A stretch of DNA of 12,030 bases from positions 69,413 through 81,442 of the forward strand of contig NW_003108604.1 of NCBI RefSeq assembly GCF_000003605.2, written 5' to 3'. Position numbers and translations under genes: made by a program. Source of the stretch: Saccoglossus kowalevskii. Lineage: Eukaryota; Hemichordata; Enteropneusta; Harrimaniidae. Below the pieces are notes generated by a model, which did not search any database, had not been told where the DNA came from, and saw nothing but the letters and a program-made list of their open reading frames with translations. Positions 7,605 through 12,030 of the stretch are shown here, piece by piece (within the stretch, counting starts at the first letter, position 1; the number at the start of each line of letters is the position of its first letter).

Positions 7605-7870
7605 TGTTATGTCCCGGGTGTGTTCGTCGTGATATAGAGAGTACTCTTGTGAACAGGGGCGTTGTGTTCAGGGATCGGGGAACTTCGTCTCGCTTGGCTG
7701 ATGTCACTTACACGTAGAGATACCAGATTCGACCCAAATGAATACACATTAGTTCATAACAGATAGTCCAGCTTTATTCACACAAGCAGTCGGACGAGGT
7801 AACCCCTCGCTGCACCGTTCTGTCGTTATCCCCCTCTTACAAAAGCGCAGGCGTTCATGACGTGTAGGCG
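7605..7870. mobile_element. GC-richer LTR-like segment (unclassified)
   Basis: Composition shifts sharply to higher G+C here. The segment TGTTATG (7605-7611) to CATAACA (7755-7761) is bounded by a perfect 7-bp inverted repeat with the TG...CA ends typical of long terminal repeats. TTTATT (7773-7778) gives AATAAA on the minus strand. No target-site duplication, primer-binding site, polypurine tract or coding part was identified. The GC-rich part also continues to about 7870, beyond the inverted repeat. A solo LTR, a small non-autonomous element or an old promoter are all possible. Confidence 0.25.
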
Positions 7871-10800
7871 AATGTTTTCCCGTTTTTGACAACCGTCTAG
7901 TATTGTTTCACTTTGAAGATTACAATCATTTTCGGATTATGAAAAAATATGTTAGAATTATTTAGAGAATATCCTAAATTTGTACAAATTTGTCAAAGGG
8001 CTATTCGGGAGTCTGGCAACAAACGCCGCATTTTGGTCTGATTTTGATGTTCACATTACACAGATTTTCATATCTGAATTTTCACGACCAAATGATCATG
8101 TGGAAGCAATAATATATGTGCGACTGACGGTTATAGGTCAAATAAACAAAATAAAATACATAAATGCGAATAAATAGGTATGAGAAATTGTGTTTGATCT
8201 GTCCAGTGGTGTTTATGACAACACTGTTCGAATTATTAATTGTTCCAAGAAATAAACAAGTTTTGTTTTATAAATTAAATTTTGCTAAAAGATTATAGTC
8301 CTTCTTGAAAAGAAGGGGGTTGAACTTGGTTAAGACCAGTATGAAAGTCACACATATGTTATTTAAAAATGTATCGAAAAATAATACGACAAGTTACTTG
8401 TCGGCAGAGGAACAAACCTCCAACACGCTATTTGTGGTAGATAATTTTACGTTAAAAGAGCTCCGTCTTTCAGCGGAGACAAGACTTAGCGTTCCATGAA
8501 ATCTTAAGTGCTTATTTGGAATTTGCAGTAAGCATGTCTGAATGTACGTCGCAACCTCCCAATTAACTCTTTGAAGTGGACGCGAAACGACTTCATGTGA
8601 GAAAACGTTATATCACATGTGTTAGTGTGGCATAAAATTCGAAAACCATTTTAATAATTCGTTAACCCACCATTTTATTTGTAGGGAATTATGTTTATAT
8701 GAATCAACAGTTGTTGCAAATTGACAGAAGTAGTGCCGGTATTCATAATATAGTGAGACGACTCGAGTCAGAAATAAAAAAACAAAACGTATTTCATGTT
8801 TTGCCATGATATCTCAAGGCGTCTTCCTTTGTGATTTTCCCATTTGTCACGTACCTAGAATGTCCTGATTTCAGATTGTGCAGTGAATCACTAAATGTAC
8901 CTTCCCTATTATCAATTGGTCATAGTATATACATTGATTCGAGATTCATTTTGACATAGTAAAATATGATACACAACTGAGTACTTACTATATTCACAGC
9001 AAACTAAGAATGGGTGCATTCGATGATTTGGGTAGATATTTGATTCAACTGATCACCACTCCCTCAGGCCTGCTACGCAGATTAACGTATTTCTGATCCG
9101 TGTTCCACGTCACTCCCAGTATATAATGAAATGATTAAGTAATAATTTATATCGCGACGAGCTATGCATATATAAATATGTGAACACATTGAAGTGCGAT
9201 TGCTGGGGATTATTTTTTTCATCACCGATATTCATTCATTATATATCCAACCACTATGATATTTATGAACATCGAACATTAAATGCGTATTCTAGCTGCA
9301 TAGATATATTCATGGTCGCCTTAGCATAGCGACTATACATTTTGAATCAATCGTAAGCAGTGCTGGCGAGATAAGAAAACAATACTGAAAGTTTTGTATC
9401 GCAAAATAGGAATACTCGCTCTTTATCTATCCTCATTATGTAAAATCGGACACAATTGTCTTGTTTTCATTTCAAGTTGCAACTTGTCATATGTGTCATG
9501 AGTAATTGATAAAATAAAGTTATGCAGTTTTGTTATCTACGCACGCTGATATGTAGCGAGGATCTTATACCGTGTCCAACGTGTAGAGCGTATTTCCGGC
9601 TAATGGCATGTCATGCAATTCCTTCTTGACTCTTCTTGAATTCTCGGGAGATCTTCATCGCATATAACATAATTTGCAAGCCCCAGTCATAAAAATCTTG
9701 GGTGCCATTAAATTCCAATGATTTTGTATCTAGTGAATGTTGAAGTAGACACGCAGTATTTTGTTATCTTGACTTAATGGATGTTGTGTAAATTACTTTC
9801 CGATGGTTCTATTATACTTGCCCTTTAAAAACATTTCTAAAAGCTGTTGATCTCATTTGTCTCTTGACTGCACGTTCAATTTAAATATGGTAGGTTAGGT
9901 GACGATGAGGCTATTGGAAATACATTGTTCTCAGGAATTAGAATGAATGGTGGCAGTGTATTTATTTGGTCTTACAGCTCATCGCATGTTGATTTTTTTG
10001 GAAATGTTTGTTATAGTTGAAAAGTAAAAATTGACAATCAGAAATTGGAGACAAAACATCAAATTGTAATTATTTATATTGACCTGTATATGGGTTGTGT
10101 GTGTGACTAAACGGGGCTATAGTACTACACAACAGTCAGCCTAGATTGACTTAAGGTGAATAGAAAATAAAAGTTATGTACGCAGTAGATAAGCCAATTT
10201 GTGAAGACATTTATAATTTGTTATTCCTGTTGTAAATCAGTTCTTCGACATGGACCAGTAAACTCGAGTACTATTTGATAACAGGGTACAGTGAACTATA
10301 TGTGTATTTAATAACCAGGTTCTATGTGGAATCGATCGACCAACAACAACGTACATACTTTTAATGACATGCACGTATCTAGAATGTAATACAACATTAA
10401 ATTGTACATTTACAAATCTTTGTAAACAACATAAACCCAATCATATGAAATGAAATGCTATATATTTAATGCTATATACTTCCTGACTTCTATCATGATA
10501 GAAACGTGGGATGAATGGTTTGTTGGTATGGAATAAAATATTCTAAAGACAAAAAAACGTTTGAATTATTAAGTGACACCTATGAACTTATGCACACAAA
10601 AAACATGTAGAGGAAAGTCAACATGTGCTATTATAATACTATGAATTATTAACTTTTGACAGGGAATTTCATTTCATTCTCCTATAGAGAACTATTATTG
10701 AATTGTATGTACATTGTCCATAAAATTTCAGGCAGTGACACGACGCATAATCTGTCACGAGGCGCAGTATACATGCAGGTTGGTGGGCATTTGAGAGTGA

Positions 10801-11020
10801 TTTTTTTGTTTGCTTTTTATTATACAAACAGTCTTGTTAAAATTTCGCAGAATTGTGAATAGTGGAACATAGTCAAAAGTCGATTTTAAAATATAGAAAC
10901 AGGTACAAACATTATCTCTTTTAAATGATTTAGCAAGGCTGTACATAAATATTCAAAAAGAAACATGGTGAAAACAAGTAATGACGGGATCTCTATATTA
11001 TGCGCTATATTTAACTTTTT
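7871..11020. other. 3.1 kb AT-rich stretch with no recognised gene
   Basis: Open frames here are all under 70 codons, on both strands, and none resembles a known family or carries good splice sites with motif support. Minor structures are a 7-bp hairpin CCTTCTT-gaa-AAGAAGG (8300-8316), a CTCCG...CGGAG inverted repeat near 8461-8480, and a 16-bp palindrome (10488-10503). No tRNA, rRNA or classifiable transposon was recognised. Confidence 0.5.
10488..10503. repeat. 16-bp perfect palindrome
   Basis: TTCTATCATGATAGAA is its own reverse complement with no spacer. It sits in AT-rich DNA with no gene nearby. It could be a dimer-binding site or chance. Confidence 0.85.
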
Positions 11021-11122
11021 ACAAAACGATAATAGGTTTAAATTTGGGACTGTTACAGTCATTTTTATTATGAGCATTAGCTCACTGAGTGAAAGGTTAT
11101 GCAAATTAGCCATTATCTCCAC
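11021..11122 (+). repeat. dispersed repeat, module 1, copy B
   Basis: This is the second copy of the 1159-1269 repeat, about 9.9 kb away in the same orientation and 102 bases long. The first 20-25 and last 24 bases are essentially identical to copy A. The centre has substitutions and small gaps. It also contains the octamer ATGCAAAT (11099-11106). Short open frames over this region on both strands are products of the repeat, not genes. Confidence 0.8.
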
Positions 11123-11605
11123 TTGTGTTTTTCAGTTTACCGGGGAAGTTCAAATCTAAAAAGCTCTTACAATTCTTGTTTATTTCAAGTGAAACTTTCA
11201 CACAATGTTTATCAGTTGTTTATTAACAAATGGGCGTCCAGGTGTATATATACTACTAGTATGTTTTGTTTTATTATTATTAATTTATTTATTATTACAA
11301 AGTTGTCAAGCAGGGTGTGTACCGTATATTCAATCCTGGTCAGTATTTCACACTTCGAATGTCATTGTCCGAGAATGCAAAGCTTCAAAAATAAGCCCAG
11401 ACGTTGTTTTGTTCGTAAAGACGTCGTCAAAATAGTGTGAAAATTTCAAGTCAAACTGACAAAAACTGTGGGAGCTAGTTAATTTTCAATTCTTCGACCA
11501 ACAAGAAAACACAAACGCTGATAATGTCCGTTTTATGAAAGTGACGTTAATCGTCCACAAAAATGGCTATTGCATCACGACGACATGCCAAAAGCTATCA
11601 TACAC
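11123..11605. other. spacer between repeat modules in copy B, no gene
   Basis: The 483 bases separate the two modules that are almost adjacent in copy A. The longest open frames (up to 113 codons on the plus strand) overlap one another in different frames and match no family I recognise. From about 11400 the sequence may already belong to the repeat unit whose A-rich end is at 11606-11652. Confidence 0.4.
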
Positions 11606-11652
11606 CGACGCTTGCTGATGTTCAATCGTCAGATAAAAAATAAAATAAAATT
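11606..11652 (+). repeat. dispersed repeat, module 2, copy B
   Basis: This is the partner of 1275-1321. It has TTGCTGATG, a short diverged part, GTCAG, and the A-rich TAAAAAATAAAATAAAA. It is followed directly by the GCTGCAAGCAGC motif, which copy A lacks. Confidence 0.65.
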
Positions 11653-11656
11653 AAAG

Positions 11657-11668
11657 CTGCAAGCAGCA
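11657..11668. repeat. GCTGC-AA-GCAGC inverted repeat within a repeat tail
   Basis: This is a perfect 5-bp stem with a two-base centre, followed by ATCACAGGGGCCC. The short GC-rich block stands out after a long A-rich run. I have an impression of similar blocks in dispersed repeats of aquatic animals, but could not check this. Confidence 0.5.
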
Positions 11669-11773
11669 TCACAGGGGCCCAAGTATATGCCATAAATAAT
11701 GTCAAATGATACACAATTAGTTTGAATGATTAGTACCATGAGGTCGAAATGCAGTTGGTTCCATATATTTATT

Positions 11774-12030
11774 TGAGATATAAAGGTTATTAATATATGG
11801 TCATCTGTTATTTTAATCAAATCTCTTGTTCAACATAGTCATGATTCATCTTCCTAACTGCAACAGTGTTTGAGATACAACGATTATGCATATTAATGAG
11901 CTCACATGACCATATATGGTCATATGTTATTTTAATCAAATCTAAGGTTCACTGTTGTCATGATAACACAGGAATCATCTTCTTACCTGCAACAGTGCTT
12001 GAGATATAACAGTTATGCATATTAATGAGT
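11774..12030 (+). repeat. tandem array, unit about 119-129 bp, cut by window edge
   Basis: Two successive units are visible. TATATGGTCAT begins at 11794 and again at 11913 (period 119). TTATGCATATTAATGAG occurs at 11884 and 12013 (period 129). The difference is a roughly ten-base insertion in the second unit near 11964. Conserved blocks include GTTATTTTAATCAAATCT, CTGCAACAGTG and TTGAGATA. A partial earlier unit (TTGAGATATAAAGGTTAT at about 11774) precedes them. The array leaves the window at the right, so the copy number is unknown. No ORF spans it. Confidence 0.85.

Noticed and set aside
7695-7735. tRNA-like A box (TGGCTGATGTC) and B box (GATTCGACCC), suggesting a tRNA-derived SINE
   Set aside because: The boxes are about 31 bases apart, too close for a tRNA. 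The B-box flanks do not pair as a T stem and no acceptor stem is present.
8305-8499. 64-codon plus-strand frame
   Set aside because: It has no plausible splice partners or recognised motif, and its length is unremarkable.
10965-11440. several overlapping open frames of 64-113 codons on both strands
   Set aside because: They overlap each other in different frames, lie partly on a dispersed repeat and show no family motif.
11774-12030. CRISPR-like array
   Set aside because: The repeats are contiguous 119-129-base tandem units with no short repeat/unique spacer pattern, and the DNA is clearly animal.

Overview
The window looks like AT-rich nuclear DNA from a metazoan, most likely an invertebrate. 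The evidence is GT-AG introns with long non-coding stretches, a channel family known only from animals (DEG/ENaC), an intron-containing hAT transposase relic, and dispersed and tandem repeats typical of an animal genome. I cannot name the species. There are no bacterial operons, ribosome-binding sites or CRISPR arrays.

Left part (1-4589), minus strand: the 5' portion of a DEG/ENaC (ASC) sodium-channel gene. Exon 1 (4149-4589) carries the cytoplasmic N-terminus with the TTAHGIP motif and transmembrane helix 1. Exon 2 (422-563) carries the FPSVTVCN motif at the start of the extracellular domain. A probable exon 3 (1-44) runs off the left edge. The exon 1/2 junction is phase 0, the exon 2/3 junction is phase 1, and both donors are consensus (GTGAGT, GTAAGT). 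The rest of the channel, including the cysteine-rich domain, pore and TM2, lies outside the window to the left. The 3.6-kb intron 1 contains a dispersed repeat copy, two long G tracts and a GC-richer island (about 2640-3260). That island has a CRE, two inverted CCAAT boxes and a possible plus-strand first exon ending in a good splice donor.

Middle part (5064-7028), plus strand: a hAT-family transposase-like gene of the ZNF862/KIAA1586-like kind, head-to-head with the channel gene. Four exons are recognisable. They hold a DGASVM segment, VHCIAH, VRWLS, a helical insertion-like region and the C-terminal hAT dimerisation region. All three introns keep GT-AG ends and reading phase, but two frame breaks (about 5132-5138 and 6637-6642) and a missing N-terminus point to a decayed copy, unless the breaks are sequencing errors.

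Right part (7029-12030): no convincing gene. It holds a GC-richer LTR-like segment (7605-7870), a long AT-rich stretch with no recognised content, and a second copy of the repeat found in intron 1 (11021-11122). A second module of that repeat, also shared with intron 1, lies at 11606-11652, followed by a GCTGCAAGCAGC hairpin motif. A tandem array of about 119-129-bp units starts near 11774 and leaves the window at the right edge.

The two genes show no functional link. The best-supported content is the channel gene and the transposase relic. The rest is repeats and possible regulatory DNA.
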